Counted from the stretch's first letter, positions 1-9,025 are shown. The stretch is DNA of 64,000 nucleotides from Luteimonas sp. MC1825 (GCF_014764385.1 NZ_CP061714.1:2170001-2234000); one strand, 5' to 3'. Notes: generated by a model not told the origin, from the sequence alone. A program made the numbers and translations.

Positions 1-780
1 ACGCGCGGACAGCTGCTGCGCGTGCACGATCCGATCCTGCTGCAGACGGTCCTCGAGGCACCCGACCGGCTGGTCCAGCTCGATCCCGACACGGTGCTGT
101 CGCCGGGCTCGCCCGAAGCCGCGCTGCGCGCGGCGGGCGCGGTGGTCGCTGCCGTCGACCATGTGATGGGCGGCCTGTCGCGCACGGCATTCTGCGCGGT
201 GCGCCCGCCGGGCCACCACGCCACCGACCTGCATGCGATGGGCTTCTGCCTGTTCAACAACGTGGCCGTCGGTGCCGCGCATGCGCTGGAGCGCCACGGC
301 CTGTCGCGCGTGGCGATCGTCGATTTCGACGTGCACCACGGCAATGGCACGCAGGCGATCTTTGCCGCCGAAGCGCGCGTGCACTACAGCAGTGCGCACG
401 AAATGCCGCTGTTCCCCGACACCGGCGATCCGCGCGAACGCGGGGCCGGCAACGTGCGCAACGCGGCGCTGCGGGCAGGGACCGGCAGCCACCGCTTCCG
501 CGAAGCCTGGCGCGAGCAGCTGCTGCCCGCGGTGGATGCGTTCGCGCCGCAGCTGCTGCTGCTGTCGGCCGGCTTCGACGGCCATCGCGCCGACCCGATG
601 GCGCACATCCAGCTGGAAGCCGACGACTACACGTGGATCACCGCCGAACTGGGCGCGATCGCCGCGCGTCACGCCGATGGGCGCATGGTGTCGGTGCTCG
701 AAGGAGGCTATGACCTTCCGGCGCTCGCCGAATGCAGTGTCGCCCACGTTGCTGCGCTCGCGGCGGGCTCCGCGCGCTGA
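1..780 (+). CDS. Histone deacetylase family protein (5'-truncated by window edge)
   Basis: This is a zinc-dependent deacetylase of the arginase/HDAC fold (the acetoin-utilisation and acetylpolyamine amidohydrolase group). The frame is open from base 1, so the true start lies upstream and about 260 residues are visible. The conserved elements appear in order: RPPGHHA with the paired active-site histidines, DFDVHHGNGTQ with zinc ligands Asp and His, GFDGHRADP with the second zinc Asp, and EGGYDLPAL with the transition-state Tyr. All catalytic residues are intact. The substrate cannot be read from sequence. The gene ends about 120 bases before lptD on the same strand and is probably a separate transcription unit. 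Confidence 0.9.
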   Translation, partial: TRGQLLRVHDPILLQTVLEAPDRLVQLDPDTVLSPGSPEAALRAAGAVVAAVDHVMGGLSRTAFCAVRPPGHHATDLHAMGFCLFNNVAVGAAHALERHGLSRVAIVDFDVHHGNGTQAIFAAEARVHYSSAHEMPLFPDTGDPRERGAGNVRNAALRAGTGSHRFREAWREQLLPAVDAFAPQLLLLSAGFDGHRADPMAHIQLEADDYTWITAELGAIAARHADGRMVSVLEGGYDLPALAECSVAHVAALAAGSAR

Positions 781-899
781 ACGCCGCGTGCACGCCAGGG
801 GTCCGCGGCCGCTGGCGAGGCCGGCGTTCACCCGGCGCGCATTGCCGCTGCACGGGCGATGCGGCAAGCTAGCCGCCGCCCCACCGACCGGATGAACGC

Positions 900-3317
900 G
901 TGCACAAACCCCTCCGACTGCTCCCGTTGTCGCTGTGCATCGCCTGCGCACTGGCGACGCACATCCCGGATGCGCGGGCAGCGGATGAACCGGAACCCGA
1001 CTGGGGCCTGTGCCCGGTCGACGATTCGGTGCCGGCGTTCGCCGATGCGCAGCCCGCGGTGGGTTCGATCGAGGAGCGTGCCTCGCAGCCCACCGACATC
1101 GCCTGCGACGACATGAGCGGCGTCGACGGCGAGAACGTCGCCTGCAAGGGCAACGTCACGCTGCGCCGCGGCGACCAGTTCCTCGGCGCGGACGGGCTGG
1201 AGTTCGAGAACGAGACGTCGACCTACGTCGCCACCGGCAGCGTGCGCTACCAGGACTCCGGCATGCGCATGGTCGCCGAACGCCTCGAGGGCGACCAGGA
1301 GGCCGACACCCACCGTGTCGAGAACGTGCGTTACCAGCTGACAGACCGCCGCGGCAACGGCGGCGCAGAGCGCATCGAGATGAAGGGCTCGCAGGGCGCG
1401 CTGTACGGCTCCACCTATTCCACCTGCCCGCCCGACGACCGCTGGTGGGAATTGCGCGCGGGTCGCATCGACATCGACAACGAGCGGGGCCAGGGTATCG
1501 CGCGCAACGCCACCCTGCGGGTCGGCAAGGTGCCGGTGCTGTACGTGCCGATCTTCGCCTTCCCCACCGACAACCGCCGGCACACCGGCCTGCTGTATCC
1601 GGCCATTTCATATTCCAGCCGCAACGGCTTCGACTGGCGGCAGCCGATCTACCTCAACCTCGCGCCCAATTACGACATGACGCTCGAGCCGCGGCTGATG
1701 ACCAACCGCGGTCTGCAGCTCGGCACCGAATTCCGCTACCTCGTCAATGGCGGCGGCGGCGTGCTGGAGCTCGACGTGCTTCCCTCCGACAATCTGGCCC
1801 GTGACGGGCGCGCCGACGAGATCGCGTCGCCGTACCCGGCAGAGAACTACCGCAAGGAAGACCGCGGCATGTTCCGGTTCAACGCCTACCAGAACATGGG
1901 CCCGCACTGGCAGGCGCGGACCAACCTGGCTTGGGCCAGCGATCCGCGCTACCTGGAAGACTCGAGCAACGCGTTGAACGGCCTGACCAACTTCTCGATC
2001 AAGAGCGACCTCGGGCTGTACGGCCGTGGCCGCGACTGGGACGCCGGCGTGATGGCCGACTACTGGCAACTCGGCGACTGGACGCTGGCCGACGCCAACC
2101 TCCCCTTCCACCGCCTGCCGCGTGCGTACGTCAACTGGGAACGCGGCGTCGGCGACTGGCTGGTGGCCGGCGTGAACGCCGATGCCACCCGTTTCGCGCA
2201 TGCCGACAGCGCGGCGCAGCCCGGAGGCAGCCGCATCGACGTGCGGCCCTATGTGTCCATGCCGCTCGAAGGCGCCAGCTGGTTCGTCAAGCCCACGCTC
2301 GCCTGGCGCTATACCGGCTACGCGCTCGAGGACGTGCTGGCGCAGCGGATCGCCGCCGCAAACGGCACCAGCGCCGATGACTCGCCATCGCGCAGCCTGC
2401 CGATCACCACCATCGACGCCGGGATGTTCTTCGACCGCGACACCATGTTCCGCGGCGAGAGCTACCTGAACACCCTCGAGCCGCGCCTGTATTACGTCAA
2501 CGCGCCCTACCGCGACCAGTCCAACCTGCCGCTGTTCGATACCCAGTTCATGTCGTTCGGGTGGGGGCAGCTGTTCCGCGACAACCGCTTCACCGGTGCC
2601 GACCGCCAGGCCGACGCCAACCAGCTCACCCTGGCCCTGACCACCCGGCTGATCGAGTCCGAATCCGGCGCGGAGAAGCTCTCCGCGAGCATCGGCCAGA
2701 TCCGCTATTTCGAGGACTCGCGCGTCGGCCTCGATGCGACGTCGCCGGTCATAGGCGAAGGCAAGTCGGCGTGGATCGCGGATGGCAACTACGCCATCAA
2801 CGACCGCTGGAGCATCGGCGCCACCTACCACTGGAACCCGGCCACGCGGCAGGAGGACCTTGCCAGCGTCCGCACCCGTTACCTGATGGGCGACGACGGC
2901 GTGGTCAACCTGGCCTATCGCTACCGCCGCAACGCCGCCGACCAGCGCGACCTGCTCGAGCAGGTGGACCTGTCGTTCCTGTACCCGATCAACACGTCCT
3001 GGAGCCTGGTAGGCCGTTACTACTACTCGCTGCTCGACAACCAGCTGCTCGAGGGCATCGCCGGGGTGCAGTGGGACAGCTGCTGCATGGCGGCGCGCCT
3101 GGTCGCCCGCCGCTACGTCCGCAACCGCACCGGCGAGATGAACGACGCGATCCAGTTCGAGCTCGAATTCAAGGGCCTCGGCTCGGCCGGACCCGACACG
3201 GCCAGCCGCCTGCGCCGTGCTATCCTCGGTTACTACCGCGAGGACCTGTACCTGGTGCCTCCTGCCGAAGTCCGCAGCGGCCCAGGCAACGACCCATCCC
3301 TCGACGCGACCCCATGA
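900..3317 (+). CDS. lptD: LPS-assembly protein LptD
   Basis: This is the outer-membrane beta-barrel that receives lipopolysaccharide from the Lpt bridge and, with the LptE plug, inserts it into the outer leaflet. The 805-residue product begins with a signal peptide (about residues 1-27, ending DARA), followed by an OstA/LptA-like beta-taco domain (about 60-200) and a barrel rich in Tyr/Trp strands. Several N-terminal cysteines and a DSCC pair near the C-terminus match the disulfide cysteines of the family. The start is a GTG that gives a clean signal peptide. The stop overlaps the surA start as ATGA. LptD followed by its own folding chaperone SurA is the order known from Escherichia coli. Confidence 0.95.
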   Translation: MHKPLRLLPLSLCIACALATHIPDARAADEPEPDWGLCPVDDSVPAFADAQPAVGSIEERASQPTDIACDDMSGVDGENVACKGNVTLRRGDQFLGADGLEFENETSTYVATGSVRYQDSGMRMVAERLEGDQEADTHRVENVRYQLTDRRGNGGAERIEMKGSQGALYGSTYSTCPPDDRWWELRAGRIDIDNERGQGIARNATLRVGKVPVLYVPIFAFPTDNRRHTGLLYPAISYSSRNGFDWRQPIYLNLAPNYDMTLEPRLMTNRGLQLGTEFRYLVNGGGGVLELDVLPSDNLARDGRADEIASPYPAENYRKEDRGMFRFNAYQNMGPHWQARTNLAWASDPRYLEDSSNALNGLTNFSIKSDLGLYGRGRDWDAGVMADYWQLGDWTLADANLPFHRLPRAYVNWERGVGDWLVAGVNADATRFAHADSAAQPGGSRIDVRPYVSMPLEGASWFVKPTLAWRYTGYALEDVLAQRIAAANGTSADDSPSRSLPITTIDAGMFFDRDTMFRGESYLNTLEPRLYYVNAPYRDQSNLPLFDTQFMSFGWGQLFRDNRFTGADRQADANQLTLALTTRLIESESGAEKLSASIGQIRYFEDSRVGLDATSPVIGEGKSAWIADGNYAINDRWSIGATYHWNPATRQEDLASVRTRYLMGDDGVVNLAYRYRRNAADQRDLLEQVDLSFLYPINTSWSLVGRYYYSLLDNQLLEGIAGVQWDSCCMAARLVARRYVRNRTGEMNDAIQFELEFKGLGSAGPDTASRLRRAILGYYREDLYLVPPAEVRSGPGNDPSLDATP

Positions 3318-4618
3318 AAAACATCCTGATTCCGTGCCTCGCCCTCGCCGTGGCGGCCTTCGGCCTGCCTTCCATGGCGCAGGACGCCCAGCCGCTGGAC
3401 GGCATCGCCGCGGTGGTCAACGAGGACGTGATCCTCGAGAGCGAACTCGACCGCGCGACCGCCAACATCGTGGCGCAGTACGGTGACCGCCCCGGCCAGC
3501 TGCCGCCAGCCGAGGTGCTGCGCCGCCAGCTGCTGGAGCGCCTGATCCTGGTGCGCCTGCAGACCGCGCGCGCGCAGGAGACCGGCGTGCGCGTGACCGA
3601 CGAGGAAGTCGACGCCGCGATCGGCGGCATCGCGCAGCAGAACAGCATGACCCCGGACCAGCTCCGCCAGCAGCTGGCACGCGACGGCCTGAACTTCGCC
3701 GACTTCCGCCGCTCGCTCGGCGAGGAGCTGATGATCCAGCGCATGCGCCAGCGTTTCGCGCAGACGCGGGTCACGGTCACGGAAGGCGAAGTCGACGCCG
3801 CGCTCGCCAACCAGGCCACCGGCACCCAGTACCGCCTGGCCCACATCCTGGTCGCGCTCCCCAGCGGAGCCACCCCGGAGCAGATCGCCACCGCGCAGCA
3901 GAAGGCCGATGGCGTGAAGAGCCTGCTGGACCGCGGCGAGATGGATTTCCAGGCCGCCGCCGTGCGCTATTCCGACAGCCCCAACGCGCTGGAGGGCGGT
4001 GACCTCGGCTGGCGCAGCACCGACGAGATCCCGACCGCCTTCACCGGCTCGATCAGCACCATGCAGCCCGGCCAGGTGCTGGGCCCGTTCCGCGGCCCCA
4101 GCGGTTTCCAGTTGCTGCAGTTGATGGAAACCCGCGACGCCTCGGCCGCGGCCACGCAGACCGTGACCCAGTACCAGGCGCGCCATGTGCTGGTGCGTGG
4201 CGACGACGCCGCCGCCAAGGCGCGCATCGACACCCTGCGCGCGCGCATCGCCGGCGGTGCGGATTTCGCCACCGTCGCGCGCGAGGATTCCCAGGACCGC
4301 TTCAGCGGCGACAAGGGTGGCGACCTCGGCTGGTTCGTGCAGGACCAGTTCGGTCCCGAATTCGGCGCCCAGATCGGTGGACTGGCCGATGGCGAAGTCT
4401 CGGCCCCGTTCCGTACCCAGGCGGGCTGGCATGTCGTGCAGCGCCAGGCGACGCGCCAGGCGAACGTGGGTGACGAGAACCGTCGTGCCCAGGTCCGCGA
4501 GACCATCGGCCAGCGCAAGCTGGAAGATGAATGGAACCGCTACCTGCGCGAACTGCGCGGCGAGGCCTACGTCGACATCCGCAGCGCGGCCGGCGTCGCC
4601 GGCGCCAACGGCGACTGA
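3314..4618 (+). CDS. surA: Periplasmic chaperone and peptidyl-prolyl isomerase SurA
   Basis: SurA escorts unfolded outer-membrane proteins, including LptD, through the periplasm. The 434-residue protein has a signal peptide (about residues 1-23, ending PSMAQ), a SurA N-terminal helical domain that carries chaperone activity, and two parvulin-type PPIase domains (about residues 170-275 and 285-385). The parvulin repeats show as AHILVALP...GGDLGWRS and ARHVLVRG...GGDLGWFV. The start ATG overlaps the lptD stop by four bases, which implies translational coupling. The open frame continues far upstream inside lptD, but only this ATG gives a signal peptide. Confidence 0.95.
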   Translation: MKNILIPCLALAVAAFGLPSMAQDAQPLDGIAAVVNEDVILESELDRATANIVAQYGDRPGQLPPAEVLRRQLLERLILVRLQTARAQETGVRVTDEEVDAAIGGIAQQNSMTPDQLRQQLARDGLNFADFRRSLGEELMIQRMRQRFAQTRVTVTEGEVDAALANQATGTQYRLAHILVALPSGATPEQIATAQQKADGVKSLLDRGEMDFQAAAVRYSDSPNALEGGDLGWRSTDEIPTAFTGSISTMQPGQVLGPFRGPSGFQLLQLMETRDASAAATQTVTQYQARHVLVRGDDAAAKARIDTLRARIAGGADFATVAREDSQDRFSGDKGGDLGWFVQDQFGPEFGAQIGGLADGEVSAPFRTQAGWHVVQRQATRQANVGDENRRAQVRETIGQRKLEDEWNRYLRELRGEAYVDIRSAAGVAGANGD

Positions 4619-4619
4619 T

Positions 4620-5639
4620 TTGCAGCGTCCACGGCTCGCGCTGGTCCCGGGAGAACCGGCCGGCGTCGGGCCGGAGCTGTGCGTGCGCGCCCTGCAACGC
4701 ACCTGGGATGCCGACCTCGTCGTGCACGGCGACGCCGCGGTCCTGATCGCCGCCGCCCGGCGGCTCGGCATCGCGCTCGATCGCCCCGCGCCCGACACCC
4801 TCGCCGCCGAGGGTGGCCCTGTCCGCCTCGTCGACCTGCCGGGCACCCAGGTGGTTGCACCCGGACGGCCCGCCGCGGCCAATGCACCGGCCGTGGTCGC
4901 CGCACTCGTGCGTGCCGCCGATGCCTGCCTGCGCGGCGAGTGCGATGGCATGGTCACCGGCCCGGTGCACAAGGCCACGATCAACGACGGCGGCATCGCC
5001 TACACCGGCACCACCGGCCTGCTGGCCGCCCATGCCGGGCGCGAGGTGGTGATGATGCTGGCCAATGACCACATGCGCGTCGCCCTCGCCACGGTGCACC
5101 TGCCGCTGCGCGCGGTGGCCGACGCGCTCACCCCCGCCCTGCTCGAACGCAGCCTGCGCATCGTCCACGACGCCCTGCGCGGCGATTTCGGCATCGGCGA
5201 CCCGGTGATCGCGGTGCTCGGCCTCAACCCCCACGCCGGCGAGGATGGCCACCTGGGCCGCGAGGAGATCGATGTGATCATCCCGGTGCTCGCGCGCCTG
5301 CGCGGCGAGGGCCTGCGGCTCGAGGGCCCGCTGCCGGCCGACACCGCCTTCCTGCCGCGCAAACTGGCCGGTGTCGACGCCGTGCTGGCCATGTACCACG
5401 ACCAGGGGCTTCCGGTGCTGAAATACAGTGGTTTCGAACAGGCGGTGAACATCAGCCTGGGCCTGCCCTACCCGCGCGTGGCGGTCGACCACGGCACCGC
5501 GTTCGACCTCGCCGGCAGCGGCCACGCCGATCCTTCCAGCCTGTTCGCGGCGATCGAGACCTGCACGCGGCTGGCACGCGTGCGCCTCGCCGCGCGGCCC
5601 GGCACCCGCGACGCCCTGCACCCGGACCGGGTGCCATGA
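4620..5639 (+). CDS. pdxA: 4-hydroxythreonine-4-phosphate dehydrogenase PdxA
   Basis: PdxA oxidises 4-phosphohydroxy-L-threonine in the DXP-dependent route to pyridoxal phosphate, in the cytoplasm. The sequence opens with PGEPAGVGPELC and contains MYHDQGLPVLK and VDHGTAFDLAGSGHAD, the metal and substrate-binding motifs of the family. The 339-residue length is normal. The start is taken as the TTG immediately after the surA stop, because homologues begin about ten residues before the PGEPAG motif and no ATG or GTG is available there. The stop overlaps the rsmA ATG as ATGA. The pdxA gene sits between surA and rsmA in the classic order. Confidence 0.93.
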   Translation: MQRPRLALVPGEPAGVGPELCVRALQRTWDADLVVHGDAAVLIAAARRLGIALDRPAPDTLAAEGGPVRLVDLPGTQVVAPGRPAAANAPAVVAALVRAADACLRGECDGMVTGPVHKATINDGGIAYTGTTGLLAAHAGREVVMMLANDHMRVALATVHLPLRAVADALTPALLERSLRIVHDALRGDFGIGDPVIAVLGLNPHAGEDGHLGREEIDVIIPVLARLRGEGLRLEGPLPADTAFLPRKLAGVDAVLAMYHDQGLPVLKYSGFEQAVNISLGLPYPRVAVDHGTAFDLAGSGHADPSSLFAAIETCTRLARVRLAARPGTRDALHPDRVP

Positions 5640-6442
5640 CCACCACCGGCCACGACGGCGCGTTCCGCGATCCGGCGAAGAAGTCGCTCGGCCAGCACTT
5701 CCTGCACGAGCGCGGCGTGGTCGACAAGATCGTGCTGGCGGTCGACCCGCGCCCGGGTGACCACATCGTCGAGATCGGCCCCGGCCAGGGCGCGATGACC
5801 TGGCCGCTGCTCGACCGCCACGGCCGGCTGACCGCGATCGAGTTCGACCGCGACCTGCTCGCGCCCCTGGCGGCGCGCGCGCGCGCCCATGGCGAACTCG
5901 AGCTGGTGCACGCCAACGTGCTCGACGTCGACTTCACCGCGCTGGCCGCGGGCACGCCGATCCGCCTGGTCGGCAACCTGCCGTACAACCTGTCGTCGCC
6001 GATCCTGTTCCATGCCCTCGACCACGCCGCGGTCGTGCGCGACATGCACTTCATGCTGCAGAAGGAAGTCGTGGACCGCATGGCGGCCGGCCCGGGCAGC
6101 AAGGTGTACGGGCGGCTGAGCGTCATGCTGCAGGCCTACTGCCGGGTGACCGCGCTGTTCACCGTCGGTCCGGGCGCGTTCAAGCCGCCGCCGAAGGTCG
6201 ATTCCGCGGTGGTGCGCCTGGTGCCGCGCCCGCCGGCCGAGATCGGCATCGACAACCCGGCGCGGTTCGCCGCGATCGTGCGCGCGGCGTTCGGCCAGCG
6301 CCGCAAGACCCTGCGCAACGCGCTGCAACCGCTGTGTTCGGCCGACGCGATCGGCACCGCGGGCGTGGATCCGTCGCAGCGCGCGGAGCAGCTCGCGGTC
6401 GCGGATTTCATCCGTATCGCCAACCTGCCGGTCACCACGTAG
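5636..6442 (+). CDS. rsmA: 16S rRNA (A1518/A1519) dimethyltransferase RsmA (KsgA)
   Basis: RsmA dimethylates two adjacent adenosines in the 3'-terminal helix of 16S rRNA late in 30S assembly. The 268-residue protein shows KKSLGQHFLHE at the N-terminus, the SAM-binding VEIGPGQGAMT motif near residue 45, and the catalytic NLPYNLSSPIL (NLPY) motif. These are all the hallmarks of the KsgA/Dim1 family. It starts at an ATG overlapping the pdxA stop and is followed 35 bases later by apaG. Absence of this enzyme gives kasugamycin resistance in other bacteria; here the gene looks intact. Confidence 0.96.
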   Translation: MTTTGHDGAFRDPAKKSLGQHFLHERGVVDKIVLAVDPRPGDHIVEIGPGQGAMTWPLLDRHGRLTAIEFDRDLLAPLAARARAHGELELVHANVLDVDFTALAAGTPIRLVGNLPYNLSSPILFHALDHAAVVRDMHFMLQKEVVDRMAAGPGSKVYGRLSVMLQAYCRVTALFTVGPGAFKPPPKVDSAVVRLVPRPPAEIGIDNPARFAAIVRAAFGQRRKTLRNALQPLCSADAIGTAGVDPSQRAEQLAVADFIRIANLPVTT

Positions 6443-6477
6443 CCCCTGGATTCACACCGACCGCTTAAACTGCCGGC

Positions 6478-6861
6478 ATGGACGACACGCCGGACTACAC
6501 CCTCGAGATCCAGATCGCCACGCGCTTCCTCGCCGACGAGTCGGCACCCGAGGAAGACCGTTATGTATTCGCGTACACGATCCGCATCCGCAACCTCGGC
6601 AAGTGCGCAGCGCAGCTGCTGGACCGGCACTGGGTGATCACCGATGGCAACGGCCGCGTCGAGGAAGTGCGAGGCGAAGGCGTGGTCGGCGAACAGCCGC
6701 GCCTGGAACCTGGCGAACAGTTCACCTACACCTCGGGCGCGGTGCTGCAGACCGCCGTGGGCACGATGGAAGGCAGCTACGGCATGCTCGGCGATGACGG
6801 CACGCAGTTCGATGCGCCGATCCCGCCGTTCACGCTCGCCGTGCCGCGAACGCTGCACTGA
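6478..6861 (+). CDS. apaG: ApaG (Co2+/Mg2+ efflux-associated DUF525 protein)
   Basis: ApaG is a small fibronectin-type-III-like protein. Its biochemical role in bacteria remains poorly defined, although it has been linked to divalent-cation resistance. The 127-residue length is normal for the family. Visible features include YVFAYTIRIRN, the ApaG signature HWVITDGNGRVEEVRGEGVVGEQP and the Gly-rich stretch ending in GSYGMLGDDG. It starts 35 bases after rsmA, and its stop shares one base with the apaH start (TGATG), so it is co-transcribed with both. Confidence 0.94.
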   Translation: MDDTPDYTLEIQIATRFLADESAPEEDRYVFAYTIRIRNLGKCAAQLLDRHWVITDGNGRVEEVRGEGVVGEQPRLEPGEQFTYTSGAVLQTAVGTMEGSYGMLGDDGTQFDAPIPPFTLAVPRTLH

Positions 6862-7700
6862 TGGCCATCTGGGCGATTGGTGATCTCCAGGGTTGCCTGG
6901 GCCCGACCGAGCGCCTGCTCGAGCGGATCCGTTTCGATCCGGCACGCGACCGCCTCTGGTTCTGCGGCGACCTGGTCAACCGCGGCGGCGAGTCGCTGGA
7001 AACGCTGCGCCTGGTGCACTCGCTGCGCGCGAATGCGGTCACCGTGCTCGGCAACCACGACCTGTCGCTGCTGGCGATCGCCGACCGCCGCGAAGACGAG
7101 CAGCGCAAGGTCAACGCCGACCTGCAGCGCGTGCTGTTCGCGCCCGACCGCGACGAACTCCTCGACTGGCTGCGCATGCAGCCGCTGGTGCACGCCGACC
7201 ACGACCTCGGCTGGATGATGGTGCACGCCGGCCTCGCGCCGAAGTGGACGGTCGCCGACGCCGAGGCGCTCGCGCGTGAAGTCGAAGCCAGCATCCAGGG
7301 CAAGGACCGCCGGCGCCTGTTCAAGCAGATGTACGGCGACCGCCCGGCGTGGTCGCCGGGCCTGCGCGGCACCGACCGCGAGCGCGCGATCATCAACACC
7401 TTCACGCGCATGCGCTACTGCAGCCCGCGTGGCCGCATCGCCTTCGAGGAAAAGGGCGCGCCGGGCACGCAGCAGCCGGGCCTGTATCCCTGGTACGCGG
7501 TGCCGGGCCGCGTCGAGCGCGGACTCAAGCTGGTCTGCGGGCACTGGTCGTCGCTGGGCCTGTTCATCGGCCACGGCGTGCATGCCATCGATACCGGCGC
7601 GGTGTGGGGGGGCACGCTCACCGCGCTGCGCCTGGACTCCGAGGAACTGCAGGTGGTGCAGGTTCCGGGGCGACCGCAGCAGCCTCCGGCCCCAGCCTGA
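6861..7700 (+). CDS. apaH: Symmetrical diadenosine tetraphosphatase ApaH
   Basis: ApaH cleaves Ap4A to two ADP, and decaps Np4-capped RNA in studied bacteria. The metallophosphatase signature is complete: GDLQGC near residue 7, GDLVNRG near 36 and GNHD near 63, followed by the family-specific MMVHAGLAPKW. The 279-residue length fits. It is the last gene of the lptD operon. Its final 83 bases overlap in antisense the end of the converging regulator gene, so the two 3' ends share DNA. Confidence 0.95.
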   Translation: MAIWAIGDLQGCLGPTERLLERIRFDPARDRLWFCGDLVNRGGESLETLRLVHSLRANAVTVLGNHDLSLLAIADRREDEQRKVNADLQRVLFAPDRDELLDWLRMQPLVHADHDLGWMMVHAGLAPKWTVADAEALAREVEASIQGKDRRRLFKQMYGDRPAWSPGLRGTDRERAIINTFTRMRYCSPRGRIAFEEKGAPGTQQPGLYPWYAVPGRVERGLKLVCGHWSSLGLFIGHGVHAIDTGAVWGGTLTALRLDSEELQVVQVPGRPQQPPAPA

Positions 7701-8313
7701 AGCGACAGGCGTGCCCGCCGCGGGCCATGCACTCGACATGGTGCACGCGGCGCCCGGTGCTCGCTTCAATGTAGGCAAGGTCGAAGCTGCAGACCTGGGG
7801 ATGCTGGCGTGCGAGGTCGTGGAACACGCAGTTGAAGGCTTCGACCTGCCAGTCCTCGCCGTGGCGCGCGGGCACCGCCTCGTAGCCGAGCGCATCCAGG
7901 CGCTGTGCCAGGGCGCGCGCCAGGCCTTCGCCGCTTTCACCATCGAGCGATGGCTGTGTGGCCGCGATGCCGCGGCCAAGCGCCTGGAGCAGCGCCCCGA
8001 CCCCGTCATCGCCCATGCGAACGTGCAGCTCGGTGAGCAGCGCGGCCGTGAACGCGCCGTAGTTGCGCGGGAACAGTGCGCGCCCTTCGGCGGTGATCAC
8101 GTAGCGCGACTGCGGCCTGCCGCCCGTGGCGCGCGGCTGCCCGTGGCCTACCAGCCCGCGCGCGGCGAGCGCGGTGATGTGCTGCCGCACCGCGTTGTGG
8201 CTGACGCGGAGCCGCTGGCAGAGCTCCTCGGTCCCGAGGCCATCGACCGCCGCCAGCAGTTGCCGCAGCAACCGCTGGCGCGTCCCGCTGAACTGTGCGA
8301 GCCCGGGCGCCAT
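7618..8313 (-). CDS. SufR-like HTH regulator with cysteine-rich C-terminus
   Basis: This is a probable DNA-binding sensor of 231 residues. Residues 10-75 form a winged helix-turn-helix (LRVSHNAVRQHITALAARG, then the GRPQSRYVIT wing). The C-terminal half has four cysteines spaced C-X12-C-X19-C-X7-C within about residues 160-205. Together with the HTH this resembles SufR-type iron-sulfur-sensing repressors, although the spacing is not identical to what I recall for SufR. The ligand (Fe-S cluster or another metal) is inferred. It starts seven bases after the helical protein gene at 8321, so the two form an operon. The last 83 bases overlap the converging 3' end of apaH. Confidence 0.7.
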   Translation of the reverse strand: MAPGLAQFSGTRQRLLRQLLAAVDGLGTEELCQRLRVSHNAVRQHITALAARGLVGHGQPRATGGRPQSRYVITAEGRALFPRNYGAFTAALLTELHVRMGDDGVGALLQALGRGIAATQPSLDGESGEGLARALAQRLDALGYEAVPARHGEDWQVEAFNCVFHDLARQHPQVCSFDLAYIEASTGRRVHHVECMARGGHACRFRLGPEAAAVAPEPAPPAVPRSPGAAR

Positions 8314-8320
8314 CCCTGGC

Positions 8321-8926
8321 CTAGGTCGCCGTGTCGGGGAACTGCCTGGCGATGGCGCCCGCCAGCGCGTCGGCGATCATGTCCATGTGCATCTGCATCG
8401 CTTTCCATTCGGCCGCTTCGCCCGCGGTGTCGTCGGCGAGGATCAGGTCGACCTGCCGCGAATGGTGCGCGCCGTGGGCCAGCATCAGGCCGTGCACGGT
8501 GTCTTCGGGCAGGTTGGGATTGGCACCCGCCAGGAACTTCGCGATCTCGCCGGCATTGGCGGTGAGGTCGGCCATGGCCGCCTCCGCCGTTGCTCCGCCG
8601 CCAGAGGCGCGCGCGTCGGTGAGCGACTTCACCGCAGCCCAGTGACCGCCGAGCAGAGCCAGCATCTGCTGGCCAGCAGGATCCCCGTAGAAGCCCGCCA
8701 CCGCCGTGCTGATCTGCCTGGCGTTCTCCACCACCGCGTCGGCCGCGGCCTGGGCGTCGGCGGTCTTGCCGACATGCACGGCGAGCGCGTAGTCGCGCGC
8801 ATGCACGATGTGGCCGTGCCACAACTCGCGCATGGCGGCGTGGAGCTGGGGGGCGGCGACCGTGCCGGACGCGACCTTGGGCGCCGGCGCCGCGGCTGCG
8901 GCAAGGGGTGTGAGTGGAATCGGCAT
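8321..8926 (-). CDS. Conserved helical protein of unknown function
   Basis: The 201-residue protein is not assigned to a function. After a short Pro/Ala-rich start it is almost wholly alpha-helical. It contains RELWHGHIVHARDYALAVH, FYGDPAG and HGLMLAHGAHHSRQVDLI, with His and Met residues placed as in a helical bundle (HMDMIADAL near the end). The LW..H pattern followed by FYGD resembles a family of uncharacterised four-helix proteins found widely in bacteria. Metal or haem binding is possible but not shown. The chosen ATG at 8926 has a GGGAG element upstream. The frame extends further upstream without a better start. It is the first gene of a two-gene unit with the SufR-like regulator. Confidence 0.65.
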   Translation of the reverse strand: MPIPLTPLAAAAAPAPKVASGTVAAPQLHAAMRELWHGHIVHARDYALAVHVGKTADAQAAADAVVENARQISTAVAGFYGDPAGQQMLALLGGHWAAVKSLTDARASGGGATAEAAMADLTANAGEIAKFLAGANPNLPEDTVHGLMLAHGAHHSRQVDLILADDTAGEAAEWKAMQMHMDMIADALAGAIARQFPDTAT

Positions 8927-9007
8927 GACGGGACTCCCGGGAGGTCGCGGACTGCGACAGCAGCATCTTGCTCCGCGGGCCCGAATTTGCCATGGCACCA
9001 TGTGTAA

Positions 9008-9025
9008 AGGCGCCAATTGGCGCCT
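9008..9025 (-). terminator. Probable terminator after folA
   Basis: A perfect palindrome (GGCGCC, loop AATT, GGCGCC, extended one base on each side) lies nine bases beyond the folA stop. On the minus strand it is followed by TTTACA. Position and structure fit a factor-independent terminator closing the thyA-folA unit. The T run is short, and the same element could instead be an operator for the gene starting at 8926. Confidence 0.55.

Noticed and set aside
842..867. Inverted repeat TTGCCGC/GCGGCAA upstream of lptD
   Set aside because: The 12-base loop and absence of a T run make it too weak to call a terminator or operator.
2561..3313. N-terminal extension of SurA into lptD
   Set aside because: Only the ATG at 3314 gives a signal peptide and the overlap typical of this operon.
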